A stretch of 64,000 bases of DNA from Chloroflexi bacterium TSY (GCA_019217005.1 JAHBNG010000077.1:4397-68396); one strand, 5' to 3'; shown: positions 1-9,243, numbered from the stretch's first letter. Numbers and translations are program-made. Notes: generated by a model from the sequence alone, not told the origin.

Positions 1-2
1 TT

Positions 3-380
3 GCTGTGATTGAGAACCCAGACACCCCAACTGCAACGCCCACGCGCCAAAGCGATCCCGCGGCAGCCACGCCAACACATACGCCAACATTGACTCCGAC
101 TCAGCCAGGTCAAACCGATCAGCCAACTGAGACGCCGACACGGCCAGCCCAGGGCGATCCAGCAACGCCAACGCCAACATCGACCCGACCGACCAACGCT
201 GATCCAACAAATGGGAATAACGTTACCTTCTTGCCCTTGTTGGCCAATCGTGTGCAATCTGTACGCGGCGCAGCGATTAGAGTAGTTGAATCTGCGATAA
301 CGCCTACACCAGCCGATCCAGGAGCAACGGCAACGCGACCGCCTATCTCAGTTTATCTACCAATTTTCGTTAAAGAATAA
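3..380 (+). CDS. C-terminal end of a secreted Thr/Pro-rich protein (partial)
   Basis: The reading frame is open from the left edge, so the true start is outside the window; the GTG at 6 is only the first possible internal start. What remains is a low-complexity Thr/Pro/Ala linker with repeated TPTxT motifs, then two short hydrophobic patches (NVTFLPLLANR and ISVYLPIFVKE), the second being the last residues before TAA. Linkers of this kind ending in a short YLP-type tail are common at the C-termini of exported Chloroflexota proteins; that comparison is from memory. No catalytic domain is visible in the fragment, so the function is unknown. Confidence 0.6.
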   Translation, partial: AVIENPDTPTATPTRQSDPAAATPTHTPTLTPTQPGQTDQPTETPTRPAQGDPATPTPTSTRPTNADPTNGNNVTFLPLLANRVQSVRGAAIRVVESAITPTPADPGATATRPPISVYLPIFVKE

Positions 381-385
381 AGTCA

Positions 386-750
386 AATCGTAGGTCCCGC
401 CGGAGACGGGACAAGCAGCAAGAGCATGACCTCTTCCAAGTGATGATCCAGGGCACTTGATACCTGACGGCGAATCGTAGGTCCCGTCTCCGGCGGGACA
501 AGCAGCAAGAGCACGACCTCTTCCAAGTGATGATCCAGGGCACTTGATACCCGTCACACAGGGATGTGTGACCTACGATTCCACGATTCAGACTATCCGG
601 TCATAGTCAACAACTCAGACAGCACTTTCAAGCCTGACGGCAAATCGTAGGTCCCGTCTCCGGCGGGACAAACAGCAAGATCGTGACCTCTTCCAAGTGA
701 TGCTCCAGGCCGCTTGACACCTGTCACACAAGGATGTGTGACCTACGATT
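386..750. repeat. Three tandemly placed copies of a ~108-bp inverted-repeat unit
   Basis: Units at 473-580 and 643-750 (108 bp each) begin AATCGTAGGTCCCG and end GTGACCTACGATT, so each has about 11-bp inverted ends plus internal GTCACAC/GTGTGAC and GTCCCG/CGGGAC hairpins. A shorter unit at 386-471 has only the left part. The copies are about 90% alike. They look like small non-autonomous palindromic elements; no open frame of interest lies in them. Confidence 0.75.
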
Positions 751-811
751 CTGCCGATCAGCGTGTGCTTGGAATGCGGGATTTCCTTTGGCGTTTATGC
801 GTATAAGAATC

Positions 812-966
812 GGGGTGGTTCATTTTAGGCGGACAATTAGGTTTACATTTTTGCAAAGAGAAAAGATGTTTATATTTTCTACTTTGAGCCATGCTCAGGC
901 AGAAAATGACCTCATATAGATTTTTATCTATGTATCAAAAGTGTAAACCTAATTCTGAACCACCCC
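812..966 (+). mobile_element. 155-bp MITE, subfamily A, copy 1
   Basis: The ends are GGGGTGGTTCA / TGAACCACCCC. Behind them lies a second inverted pair, ATTAGGTTTACA and TGTAAACCTAAT. It is flanked by a perfect 8-bp direct repeat, TAAGAATC, at 804-811 and 967-974. It has no coding capacity and lies between genes. Confidence 0.9.
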
Positions 967-1102
967 TAAGAATCCAATCAAATAGAAATGGCTCATCTAC
1001 CACAAATGTGCGCGGCAAACGATTGGTGTCAGAGGAATTCATCCGGTTGCACACATTTGGGAGATAAGCGAATAGAAATTCAGCAAGACAAACTTCGAGC
1101 GA

Positions 1103-1291
1103 ATGATGAATAGAACATTGACAATCGTCTTACAAGTCTTTGGCTATCTGTGTCTTCTTGCAATGAGCACAACAATTCAGATCGAGCAGATAGTTAAGTT
1201 CGAACCTCCGGTGCTGGTGAGAGTAACCGTTGGTCTTATAGGAATCTCTCTCCTGCTCATAGGGGCAATTTGGATGCAGAGAATCAAGTAA
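1103..1291 (+). CDS. Small two-helix membrane protein, unknown function
   Basis: This is a 62-residue frame with two hydrophobic segments (about residues 6-22 and 40-57) separated by a short polar loop, ending MQRIK, which fits a hairpin inner-membrane miniprotein. There is no strong Shine-Dalgarno before the ATG and no family is recognised. It sits just upstream of the large RHS gene on the same strand with a 68-bp gap. It may be genuine, but length and composition are the only support. Confidence 0.35.
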   Translation: MMNRTLTIVLQVFGYLCLLAMSTTIQIEQIVKFEPPVLVRVTVGLIGISLLLIGAIWMQRIK

Positions 1292-1359
1292 CTTATGAAA
1301 TCGGAATTAAATAACTTAAACAGATTCTTCGTTTCACTCGAGAAAGAAGGATTGCGATA

Positions 1360-2619
1360 ATGGCAAAATTCTATCAAAACAATATAGGTCAACAATTGAT
1401 CCTACATGGATTCAATCAAAACTTAAGAACATTTATACTTTTACTCACAATCACAATTCTCACTGCACTGCCCAATTTGGCTTACGCCCAGGACAAATCA
1501 GGCGTAAAGCCCAGCGTCATTTCACTTCCCTCCGGTCCTGGCTCGCTAGAAGGATTGGGTGAGAGCTTCGAGCCAAACTTGAGCACGGGCACCTCTAGCT
1601 ACCCGGTCAAGTTCACAGCAGCACCTGGCCGCGTCGGCTTCCAACCGCAACTTTCCCTGAACTATAACGGCGGCAACAAAAATGGTGAGTGGGGCGTGGG
1701 CTGGAATTTGAGCGAACCCTGCATTCAGCGCCGCACCGATGATGGCATTCCCTCCTACAATGACTTGCAGGATACCTTCATCCACTGTTCGGGGGAAAAG
1801 CTGGTCCGGCTCACCAATGGCGACTACCGCTTCGAAAACGAGAGTTCGTTCATGCGTTTTCGGAGATTGGAGAATAGTGGATGGGAGGCCCATTCACCCA
1901 ATGGCATCCGCTATCTCTTCGGCGAGACCGAGAATGCCCGCGTCACCAACTCGATGGGTATCTTCCGCTGGGAGTTGGAACGCGTCATCGACACACACGG
2001 CAATGAGATGCGCTACATCTATCTACACGACGGTGGCCACGCCTACCTACGCGAAATCCGCTATAACTTCGGTCAGGATGCGCAGGGGCAGAGCACCTCA
2101 GGTCGCGCGGCAAAGAACCCTAGCGCCTCAAGTGGAGCGGTAAATATAGATAAGGTCTACAACGCAGTGATTTTCAACTACGAGCCGCGTCCCGACACCT
2201 TCACCGACCGACGCAGCGGCGCCCCCATCCGCATGGGGTTACGCGGCACGAATGTGGAGATGTGGTCGCTGGGGAAGTTGGTGCGCGCCTATGCGTTTAC
2301 ATATGAACCAGAGCGCTCCACTGGCGTCTATTCGCTGCTCACCAGCGTCACCCAAGTCGGTGATGACGGCAAGAGCACCTTGCCACCCCACACCTTCACC
2401 TACACGCAATTCGATCCAACCGCCTATGAGGTGGTGACGATGCAAAATTCACCACCTGTCAGCCTGCTCAACCCAGATGTTGATTTGATCAGTATATTCT
2501 GCAATACACTCCCAGGTATCCTCCATACAACTGAGAGTGGCGAACACCGCTTCTACATCAATCGAGGCAAGGGGCGCTGGGATCCCCCAGCCCATTATTC
2601 CTCAGAATTCTCCGGCTGA
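1360..2619 (+). CDS. SpvB-type N-terminal part of a TcdB/RHS protein (frame 1 of 2)
   Basis: The frame starts with a signal peptide: basic residues, then a hydrophobic stretch at about residues 24-40, then ALPNLAYAQ as a probable cleavage region. It continues as the SpvB domain typical of Tc-toxin B subunits and RHS relatives (GPGSLEGLGESFEPN, GTSSYPVKF, LSLNYNGG, WGVGWNLS). It runs to a stop at 2619, but from about 2580 the sequence no longer resembles the family. The natural continuation is in the +1 frame from the C5 run near 2583. Joining the frames gives a protein of roughly 2020 residues. Either a base is missing in the homopolymer (decay or sequencing error) or the gene is read through a shift. 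The product is probably exported and acts as the shell of a toxin-delivery cage. Confidence 0.8.
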   Translation: MAKFYQNNIGQQLILHGFNQNLRTFILLLTITILTALPNLAYAQDKSGVKPSVISLPSGPGSLEGLGESFEPNLSTGTSSYPVKFTAAPGRVGFQPQLSLNYNGGNKNGEWGVGWNLSEPCIQRRTDDGIPSYNDLQDTFIHCSGEKLVRLTNGDYRFENESSFMRFRRLENSGWEAHSPNGIRYLFGETENARVTNSMGIFRWELERVIDTHGNEMRYIYLHDGGHAYLREIRYNFGQDAQGQSTSGRAAKNPSASSGAVNIDKVYNAVIFNYEPRPDTFTDRRSGAPIRMGLRGTNVEMWSLGKLVRAYAFTYEPERSTGVYSLLTSVTQVGDDGKSTLPPHTFTYTQFDPTAYEVVTMQNSPPVSLLNPDVDLISIFCNTLPGILHTTESGEHRFYINRGKGRWDPPAHYSSEFSG

Positions 2620-5600
2620 GCGGCTGAGTGACCCCAATGTGTACTTAGGCGATACCAATGCAGACGGCTGTTCCGACTTCATGGTCAAAGCTGGCAACAC
2701 GCCGGATTCGCCCTTCTACTATTATGCCAATCGGGGACATGGTGCGTGGCAGAAGGAAGATCGAGTGGACTTGGGGAAAGCACCAGCTCTCAACATGAAC
2801 TCACCCAACGTCACGATCAATGACTACAACAATGATGGCAGAGCCGACATCAGCGCGAAGATTGGTGACCGACTCAAGATCTGGTTGGCTCACGCGGACG
2901 GCTGGCGCAGTGAGGCCACGATTGATGTCCTTGCACCCACGGTAGGCGGTTCGGGTGGCTTCAATGATGAAGGCATCTCGGTGATCGACATGAATGGCGA
3001 CAACATCACCGACGTGGCCGCGGCGCGCGATGGCCACATTGCGGTCTGGTATCACAACGGCAACGGCAACTACGAAAAGCCGACCACACTGCTCAACCCG
3101 CCAAGGGGTGTCGGCGATGGTGTGCTGCGCATGGGCGACCTCAACAATGATGGTGTGGGTGACCCACTCTTCATCGGCAACCGCACCATCACCTACTGGC
3201 TCAATCTGGGCGATGGCACTCTGTCAGCCCCGATTACGTTGCAGAATACACCTGCCTACAACGCACAGAATACGGCCATCCGTGAGGCCGACATCAATGG
3301 TGATGGTGCAGACGAGATCGTCTTCAGCAACGACCAAGGCATCCAGTATGTGGACTTTTCGACCGGACCGCAGCCGTTCCTGCTGAAGAACGTGGATAAC
3401 GGTCTGGGTCGCACCATCCACATCACCTACAAATCCTCCACTGAGGATTACATTGCCGACCAGGATGCGGGCAAGCCGTGGGAACATGAACTGCCCTTCC
3501 CGGTACAGGTGGTCAATCGAGTCACCGTCCACGATGCAAACTCAGGGGACAATTACACCATTGACTATCACTACCGCGACGGCTTCTACGACGGCGTTGA
3601 GAAAGAGTTCCGCGGCTTTATGCGCTCTCAGGAAATCAAGGTGGGCGACGAAACCGCGGCCACGACCGTGGCCCATCTGGTTTTTGATGTGGGCTTGGAG
3701 GACGAGAGTCACAAGGGTATGTTGTTGGAGAGTGAAGTGTTAAGCGAAGGTGGTCACTGTAGCGGAGACTTTCGCGGCTGTTTTGTGCGCACGGTCAACC
3801 AGTTGGAGACGCGTGTGGTGGTTGACGGATCCGAGACAGCTTCGGGAGAACCAATCGCCTATGCCTTCGTTCGGCAGACTGACTCGTTCCTCCACGAGCA
3901 GACGGCTGACCCGGTTCATCTGCGCCAGCAGTTTGCGCAGGATGAGTATGGCAACCAGACTCAGAACTTCAACTACGGCCAGGTCTGCGGAGCGGATCTC
4001 GCTTGTGGGAATGATGAGATTCTGGCCCATATCGAATATATCTATGATGAGGAGCGCTATATCTTTGACCGCGCCAAACGCATGGTTGCGACCGATATCA
4101 ACGGTAACTTTGTCTCTGAATCGCGCCTCTACTACGACGGTCAACCATTCGAGGGGCTACCTCTCGGTGAGATGACTCGGGGCGACTTGACCCGCCAGAC
4201 CGAGAGTCTCGGACCAAAAGGCGGCAATCGCTTTGTTTCGACCAAACGTCTTCAATATGATCAGTATGGCAATGTCATCACGATGATGGATGCCAATGGC
4301 AACCGGATCAGCGTAGAATTTGACCCGATCCAGCAGACCTTCCCAGTCGTCGAACGGCTGCATCTAGAGGAGGGGAAGTCGCTCACATATGCCGCTGCCT
4401 ATCATCATGGTTTTGGCAAAATAACCGGAGCGACCGACTACAACGGTCACGCCCACGCCTTTACCTATGACACGTTTGGCCGGATCTCCAGCACTGTTAA
4501 ACCGGGTGACACGCTGGAGCAACCGACGATGACCTATACCTATCAAGTCGGTAGCCCGCGCAGCTTCATCAAAACCGAGCAGCGACAGCAGTCTGGTGCC
4601 GATGATATGGTCACCAGCATCACATACTACGATGGGTTGGGTCGCAAATTGCAGATGCGCAGCCAAGGCACAGATGGTCGCGTCATCGTTGAGGAAGCCG
4701 TGACCTACAATGCGCGACAGAGCGTTCGTGAACAATATCAACCCTACTTTGCCGATAGCTTTGACTATGCTGCACCCGATCCAAACTTACCTCATTCGAC
4801 CCTCCACTATGACCCGATAGGGCGCACATTGCGCACAGTCAATCCTGATGGAACGTTCAGTTCGGTCATCCACAAACCGCTGGCGGAACTGCACTTTGAT
4901 GAAGAGGACAACCACCCCGATTCGCCCCATCACGACACGCCCAAAACCCTTGTCTACGACGGATTGAAGCGGCTGGTGCGTGCAGAAGAGGTCAACATTG
5001 TCGATGGACAGATCGAGTCAGATGCGACGCGCTACAAGCACAATCTGCTGGGCAACCTGACTCAGATTGTGGATGCACAGGGCAACATCAAGACAATGGA
5101 GTACGATGCGCTGGGCCGCATGATCTCGATGAACGATCCGAACAAGGGTGAACGTCAATATGCCTATGATGATAACGGTAATTTGATCCAGATGACGGAC
5201 GCAATCGGACAAATACTCCAATATACCTACGATGCCGCCAACCGCCAAATCAGCGAACGTTGGGTCTTCAACAACGGCAAGGCGGATGTGCTCAATGCTC
5301 TCTTCCATTACGATGACGATCTATCGCCCCTCCATCCAGACGCCGAGAACACCATGGGGCAGATCAGCTACGTGGAAGATCAGACAGGTACTATCTACTT
5401 CTCATATGATCCAGTGGGCAATCCCACTGGCGTGATTCGCCACTTTGAGGAGGAAGGGGTCACGCTGGTGACGCGCTCTGAATATGACACGATGGATCGG
5501 CTGCGTCGGTTGACCTTGGCTGATGGCTTTACCGTGAACTATGAATACGATGCCCGTGGCTTGTTGAAGCGCGTGCCGGGCTTCGTCGAGCATATTGCCT

Positions 5601-7429
5601 ATACAGCATCCGACCAGCGAGAGTCGATCCGCTATGCCAATGGCGTGCGTACAATCTATGGCTACGATCTGCGTCAACGTCTGGACCGTCTGCAGACCAT
5701 GTCCGGACAAACGACTCTCGAAGACTTGCGCTACCACTTTGACAAGGCCAGCAATATTCTCTCGATCGCAGATGCACGACCGGATCGAACGGCAGCCGAT
5801 GACTTGAGCCAGACCTTCTCCTATGATGCACTCTACCGCTTGACCGGTGCAGACGGAACTTATGGCGCAATCGATTTTGCCTACGATTCGATTGGCAACC
5901 TGATCCGCAAGAGCAGCACCGTTGCCGACCCTCGTTTGAATCTGGGCGAGATGCACTACGGTGAGAATGCCGGTCCCCAAGCCATGACCTTAGCAGGCAA
6001 CCGACTCTACCGCTATGATGCCAACGGCAACTTGAGCCGGAAGGAGAATCCAGATGGCTCATCCAGCACCCATTACACTTGGGATGCGCGTGATCGACTG
6101 CTCTCAGTAGATGATGGTGAGACGCTCTCCACCTTCGGCTATGACGCCGGCTACCAGCGAGTGAAGCAGACCATCCGCAAGGGCGATGTGGTGACCACAA
6201 CACTCTATGGCGCCAATTCGGTGGAACTGCGCGGCGACGAGCTAACCTATTACATCTTTGACGACGAACAGCGCATCGCCCGCATTACCATGCCCTTCCA
6301 GCCGGAGCGACTGCTGCAAGGATTTCACGATGCACCATCGACCATTCCACCGCAGCAAGTCGAGCGTCTGTGGTATACGGCTGATCATCTGGGCGGCACC
6401 AGTTTGCTGATCAATGAAGATGGTTCATTGGCTGCGCGTGTGGCTTACTATCCGTATGGCCTGACGCGCTACGAACAAGGGGAGGCAGATGTCTACTACC
6501 AGTTCACCGGCAAGGAGCTAGATGCCACGGGACTCCACTACTTTGAGACTCGCTACTACGATGCCGAAATTGGGCGCTTTATTGGAGTCGATCCTTTTTA
6601 TCTCCAACAGCCACACAAAGGTATCGCCAACCCGCAACTGCTCAACCTCTACGCCTATGGACTCAACAATCCTGTCCGCTATAATGATCCCAGCGGATTG
6701 AATTCGGAAGATCAGGTCGACGAAGGCAAGATTGTCCAGGAGACCACAGAAGGTGTGATAGCGGCAGGAGCTAAAGCGCTAGAGGATTCAACGGTGGGCA
6801 AATATCTTGGAAACGCAGGGGGTCTACTCAGTTTATTCAAGAGTATCCACACCCTAACAGACCCCAAGGCGAGTGAAATGGACAAATTTGAAGCGGGGTA
6901 TTCCGGCGTGGGCTCTGCGGCTGGGCTGGCAGAAGGCGCTTTGACAGTAGCGGGGTATGGCAAGGCTGCCGCAGCAGCAGGTGCTCTTAGCCTCATGACT
7001 GCTGCCCTTTCACCACTGGTAATGATTGCCAAAGGCGCTGTTGATGCCAGGGAAGGAGCGGAAAAGTCTGCCAGGGAAAGCGGTCGCTATGCCTATGCTA
7101 TTGGTGTGGCAGCTGGTCTGTTGGGCTTGCCGTGGAATGAGACCAGGAACCAATTTGCCTTGACAGAACATACGCCAAACAAGTATCGAAGGATCGCCCA
7201 CAAGTCCCATAATGAAGCGCTCTACGAAGGTTGGAAAAAGGTGGCGGGTTATTCTCAACAGCGCAAGTTTTTGGCGCTGCAACGTTTGGCACAGAAGATG
7301 AAGCGGAGCGGACACAATTACAATAACGGACGGGCCTGGACTGGTAACCTGGACCACGATCTCGAGTTAATTGTCCTTGGAACGGCCCAGGCGCTGCGCA
7401 TTCACTATGGGGAATTTGTGAATAAGTAG
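2537..7429 (+). CDS. TcdB-middle / RHS-repeat core protein with C-terminal tail (frame 2 of 2)
   Basis: This is the continuation of the SpvB protein; the ATG at 2537 is unlikely to be a natural start, since homology begins near IPQNSPAERL. In order it has FG-GAP/VCBS-like calcium loops (DTNADGCSD, DYNNDGRAD, DMNGDNITD, DLNNDGVGD, DINGDGADE), a TcdB middle region (VDNGLGRTIHITY, YHYRDGFYDGVEKEFRGF), many YD-type RHS repeats, and the RHS core signature (GLHYFETRYYDAEIGRF, LNLYAYGLNNPV, NDPSGL) at about residues 1340-1400. The roughly 230 residues after the core are the variable tail: Gly/Ala-rich hydrophobic segments, then a basic region ending HYGEFVNK. The tail matches no toxin family I recognise. 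By analogy with Tc and RHS proteins the cage would encapsulate and release it; that role is inferred. Confidence 0.8.
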   Translation: MANTASTSIEARGAGIPQPIIPQNSPAERLSDPNVYLGDTNADGCSDFMVKAGNTPDSPFYYYANRGHGAWQKEDRVDLGKAPALNMNSPNVTINDYNNDGRADISAKIGDRLKIWLAHADGWRSEATIDVLAPTVGGSGGFNDEGISVIDMNGDNITDVAAARDGHIAVWYHNGNGNYEKPTTLLNPPRGVGDGVLRMGDLNNDGVGDPLFIGNRTITYWLNLGDGTLSAPITLQNTPAYNAQNTAIREADINGDGADEIVFSNDQGIQYVDFSTGPQPFLLKNVDNGLGRTIHITYKSSTEDYIADQDAGKPWEHELPFPVQVVNRVTVHDANSGDNYTIDYHYRDGFYDGVEKEFRGFMRSQEIKVGDETAATTVAHLVFDVGLEDESHKGMLLESEVLSEGGHCSGDFRGCFVRTVNQLETRVVVDGSETASGEPIAYAFVRQTDSFLHEQTADPVHLRQQFAQDEYGNQTQNFNYGQVCGADLACGNDEILAHIEYIYDEERYIFDRAKRMVATDINGNFVSESRLYYDGQPFEGLPLGEMTRGDLTRQTESLGPKGGNRFVSTKRLQYDQYGNVITMMDANGNRISVEFDPIQQTFPVVERLHLEEGKSLTYAAAYHHGFGKITGATDYNGHAHAFTYDTFGRISSTVKPGDTLEQPTMTYTYQVGSPRSFIKTEQRQQSGADDMVTSITYYDGLGRKLQMRSQGTDGRVIVEEAVTYNARQSVREQYQPYFADSFDYAAPDPNLPHSTLHYDPIGRTLRTVNPDGTFSSVIHKPLAELHFDEEDNHPDSPHHDTPKTLVYDGLKRLVRAEEVNIVDGQIESDATRYKHNLLGNLTQIVDAQGNIKTMEYDALGRMISMNDPNKGERQYAYDDNGNLIQMTDAIGQILQYTYDAANRQISERWVFNNGKADVLNALFHYDDDLSPLHPDAENTMGQISYVEDQTGTIYFSYDPVGNPTGVIRHFEEEGVTLVTRSEYDTMDRLRRLTLADGFTVNYEYDARGLLKRVPGFVEHIAYTASDQRESIRYANGVRTIYGYDLRQRLDRLQTMSGQTTLEDLRYHFDKASNILSIADARPDRTAADDLSQTFSYDALYRLTGADGTYGAIDFAYDSIGNLIRKSSTVADPRLNLGEMHYGENAGPQAMTLAGNRLYRYDANGNLSRKENPDGSSSTHYTWDARDRLLSVDDGETLSTFGYDAGYQRVKQTIRKGDVVTTTLYGANSVELRGDELTYYIFDDEQRIARITMPFQPERLLQGFHDAPSTIPPQQVERLWYTADHLGGTSLLINEDGSLAARVAYYPYGLTRYEQGEADVYYQFTGKELDATGLHYFETRYYDAEIGRFIGVDPFYLQQPHKGIANPQLLNLYAYGLNNPVRYNDPSGLNSEDQVDEGKIVQETTEGVIAAGAKALEDSTVGKYLGNAGGLLSLFKSIHTLTDPKASEMDKFEAGYSGVGSAAGLAEGALTVAGYGKAAAAAGALSLMTAALSPLVMIAKGAVDAREGAEKSARESGRYAYAIGVAAGLLGLPWNETRNQFALTEHTPNKYRRIAHKSHNEALYEGWKKVAGYSQQRKFLALQRLAQKMKRSGHNYNNGRAWTGNLDHDLELIVLGTAQALRIHYGEFVNK

Positions 7430-7708
7430 AATGGTCTAACCGAGTAGTGAGCGTCGTACGCGGATTGAGCCAGATTTTTTTCTTCTGACTAGCGGATTCT
7501 GTGGTTCAAGATTGAATCAACGACTACAATGGATTCGGATAGGAGCAGATTTTCCGTCACAGGAACACTCGTTTCAATTGCAAAAAACTCGGTGACCGTG
7601 ACGCACAATTTCATCATAAGCGGGAAGCACTCTACTTACACGACAGAATCCGTTCCTATCTCAATCCGCTGTAGTAACTTGCCGCAATCACAGAAAACGG
7701 CAGAACAA

Positions 7709-7803
7709 TAGATGTTCAGATAATGCTTTTCCACACGAAACAGTAGCTTGTCAGCATTTCAGCCGGTCAGCCAGAGAGCTGACGAGCTGACCAGTTGAAA
7801 TGC
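7709..7803 (-). repeat. 95-bp palindromic repeat (GCATTTCAGCCGGTCAGC family), copy 1
   Basis: This is a near-perfect inverted repeat around GCATTTCAGCCGGTCAGC. The reverse complement of the whole unit recurs at 47933-48027, including its non-palindromic flank (TGCGTGGAAAAACATTATCTG-type sequence). Confidence 0.75.
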
Positions 7804-8192
7804 CATCAACGACAAGAAAATCTTTTTCTGAAAGGCTATAGATTTTTTCTTCTGTCTAAGGGGTTCTGTTGACCGCGTGCGCTCAGGCCACTCGTTGGTG
7901 GGTCGGTGGATCTCCCTTTGGCCTGTGCGACGCTCGCTAACCTTCCCTCGAGCATGCGAACAAATGAACCGCTTATGTAGAATTGCCTCGACCAGATAAA
8001 CCTGACAGGTCTATACGTCCGTACGTTTGTTACACATGAGCCTCGGAATGTATCCCTTTGACCGCTATTTCCCGTTCAACAATGTGGTAGTGATAACAAA
8101 GTAAGTGATGGTGCTGGTATTGTACTCTTCGACAGCGTTTGGCTCGCTTTGTTTACAAGACTCTTTCCCGACATCACCGGTTCATCAAATAG

Positions 8193-8256
8193 TCAGTAGA
8201 TCGCAATCGTGTCATTCTCGAATGAAACGAAGAATCTAGCGATTGCGGTCTACTGA
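8193..8256. repeat. 64-bp palindromic repeat (TCAGTAGATCGCAATCG family), copy 1
   Basis: TCAGTAGATCGCAATCG pairs with CGATTGCGGTCTACTGA, and a second inner hairpin forms around TTCTCGAATGAAACGAAGAA. The same unit in reverse orientation occurs at 29413-29476. Confidence 0.75.
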
Positions 8257-8302
8257 TAGTTCATTGCTGACTCTAACTGGCGTATTCTTGCATCACTCAC
8301 TA

Positions 8303-8494
8303 CTAACAATAAACAGGACAACATCCCCCAGACCCGCCGCTCATACAACCCGGGTCTTGAATACAATTTTCCATGCATTGAGTGTAGCAAGATGGGCAAT
8401 ATGATGTACAATGCTGCTGACAGCTGCCCCCTGCCATCATCCCAGTTACGACACTCAACCAATCAACTGATGTCAACGTCATATAAAGTTCCAT
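8303..8494 (-). CDS. Small Cys-rich peptide with a double-glycine-like leader
   Basis: The gene encodes 63 residues. The start is well supported: AAAGGAG at 8507-8501 lies six bases before the ATG. Residues 1-23 are hydrophobic and end in GMMAGG. The remaining 40 residues contain ten cysteines (spacing C-x3-C-x3-C-x2-C-x3-C-x3-C-x5-C, then a Gly-rich stretch and CCPVYC at the C-terminus). A leader ending GG before a Cys-rich core resembles peptides cleaved by C39-type exporters (bacteriocins, some RiPPs). A disulfide- or metal-binding miniprotein is equally possible. No modification enzyme or exporter is adjacent. A 155-bp MITE begins 41 bp upstream and may have displaced the promoter. Confidence 0.6.
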   Translation of the reverse strand: MELYMTLTSVDWLSVVTGMMAGGSCQQHCTSYCPSCYTQCMENCIQDPGCMSGGSGGCCPVYC

Positions 8495-8534
8495 GTCGTT
8501 CTCCTTTCGAAAACATGTTAAACGTTTGATTTTG

Positions 8535-8689
8535 GGGGTGGTTCAAAATTAGGTTTACACTTTTGATATATAGACAAAAATCTATATGAGACCGTTTTCT
8601 CTCTGAGAACCGGCGAAATCAGAGAATATAAACGTTCTTTCTGTTTCTAAAAGTGTAAACCTATCTATCCAGCTAAAATGAACCACCCC
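8535..8689 (-). mobile_element. 155-bp MITE, subfamily B, copy 1
   Basis: It has GGGGTGGTTCA / TGAACCACCCC ends and is practically identical to the copies at 8868 and 35472. Unlike the others it lacks a matching 8-bp flank (TGATTTTG-side versus GCATTTCC), so a flank may have been lost or rearranged. It lies upstream of the Cys-rich peptide gene and 178 bp from the next MITE copy. Confidence 0.85.
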
Positions 8690-8749
8690 GCATTTCCTCG
8701 CTTCAAAGTATACTGTTCATAAGATAGGATGTTTAGTGTAGAGAACAGA

Positions 8750-8785
8750 AAAGGGGAGTCCAACTCATGGTTTGGACTCCCCTTT
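8750..8785 (-). terminator. Rho-independent terminator downstream of the XRE gene
   Basis: AAAGGGGAGTCCAA (8750-8763) pairs perfectly with TTGGACTCCCCTTT (8772-8785) around an 8-nt loop. On the minus strand it is followed by a T-rich run. It lies just after the stop codon of the XRE gene. Confidence 0.75.
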
Positions 8786-8801
8786 GAATTTGGAATCAAA
8801 A

Positions 8802-9177
8802 TCAATCCAATTCTAAATCATCTCGCATTAATTGGTCAGTGGAAACATTGAAGAACAGAGATATTTTGGGGTGGTTCAAAATTAGGTTTACACTTTTGAT
8901 ATATAGACAAAAATCTATATGAGACCGTTTTCTCTCTGAGAACCGGCGAAATCAGAGAATATAAACGTTCTTTCTGTTTCTAAAAGTGTAAACCTATCTA
9001 TCCAGCTAAAATGAACCACCCCGATATTTTGAGGATCAATTCTGCTGAGGGCTTTCTTAGTCCATTTTCAATGCGATTTATTTGGACATGGCTTACATCT
9101 AATTGTTCACCAAGGTCTCTTGTTGTCAGACCATGTTGTCGTCGCAGAGTATTTAGTTTCTCCCCAAGCCTTTTCAC
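8802..9177 (-). pseudogene. XRE-family helix-turn-helix regulator interrupted by a MITE
   Basis: The chosen start is GTG at 9177, eight bases after GGAG (9189-9186), giving VKRLGEKL. The HTH follows (LTTRDLGEQLDVSHVQINRIENG). After LKIS the frame runs into the 155-bp MITE at 8868-9022. Subtracting the MITE and one copy of the 8-bp duplication GATATTTT restores a continuous 70-residue protein ending FFNVSTDQLMRDDLELD, a normal length and ending for a stand-alone XRE regulator. The present gene makes a truncated product that keeps most of the HTH. The IS630-like element ends about 50 bp upstream, so the promoter may also be affected. Confidence 0.75.
8868..9022 (-). mobile_element. 155-bp MITE, subfamily B, copy 2, inside the XRE gene
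   Basis: It has GGGGTGGTTCA / TGAACCACCCC ends and a perfect target duplication GATATTTT at 8860-8867 and 9023-9030. Confidence 0.92.
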
Positions 9178-9243
9178 ACTTGTATCTCCACGCCAACGCA
9201 ATATGTATTCTCAAAATAAAATACTACTGTTTTGTCAGATAAG

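Larger units (their letters stand above)
7430..8302. other. Long intergenic stretch with two palindromic repeats
   Basis: No convincing gene is present. A 60-codon frame at 7529-7711 has no ribosome site and no recognisable family. The stretch holds the palindromic repeats at 7709-7803 and 8193-8256. A T-rich motif (TTTTTTCTTCTG near 7475 and again near 7846), followed both times by a G/T-rich stretch, suggests a further decayed repeat. Confidence 0.5.

Noticed and set aside
386..750. Possible CRISPR array
   Set aside because: The units are unequal, themselves palindromic and long (about 108 bp), with no constant-length unique spacers and no cas genes.
734..919. A 61-codon frame near the left end
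   Set aside because: It is mostly the 155-bp MITE and its flank; no start signal.
5402..6203. Long minus-strand open frames within the RHS gene
   Set aside because: They are shadows of the GC-rich, repetitive RHS codon pattern; no ribosome sites or family resemblance.
8250..8462. A 70-codon minus-strand frame overlapping the Cys-rich peptide gene
   Set aside because: It lacks a ribosome site, whereas the overlapping Cys-rich frame has AAAGGAG at the right distance.
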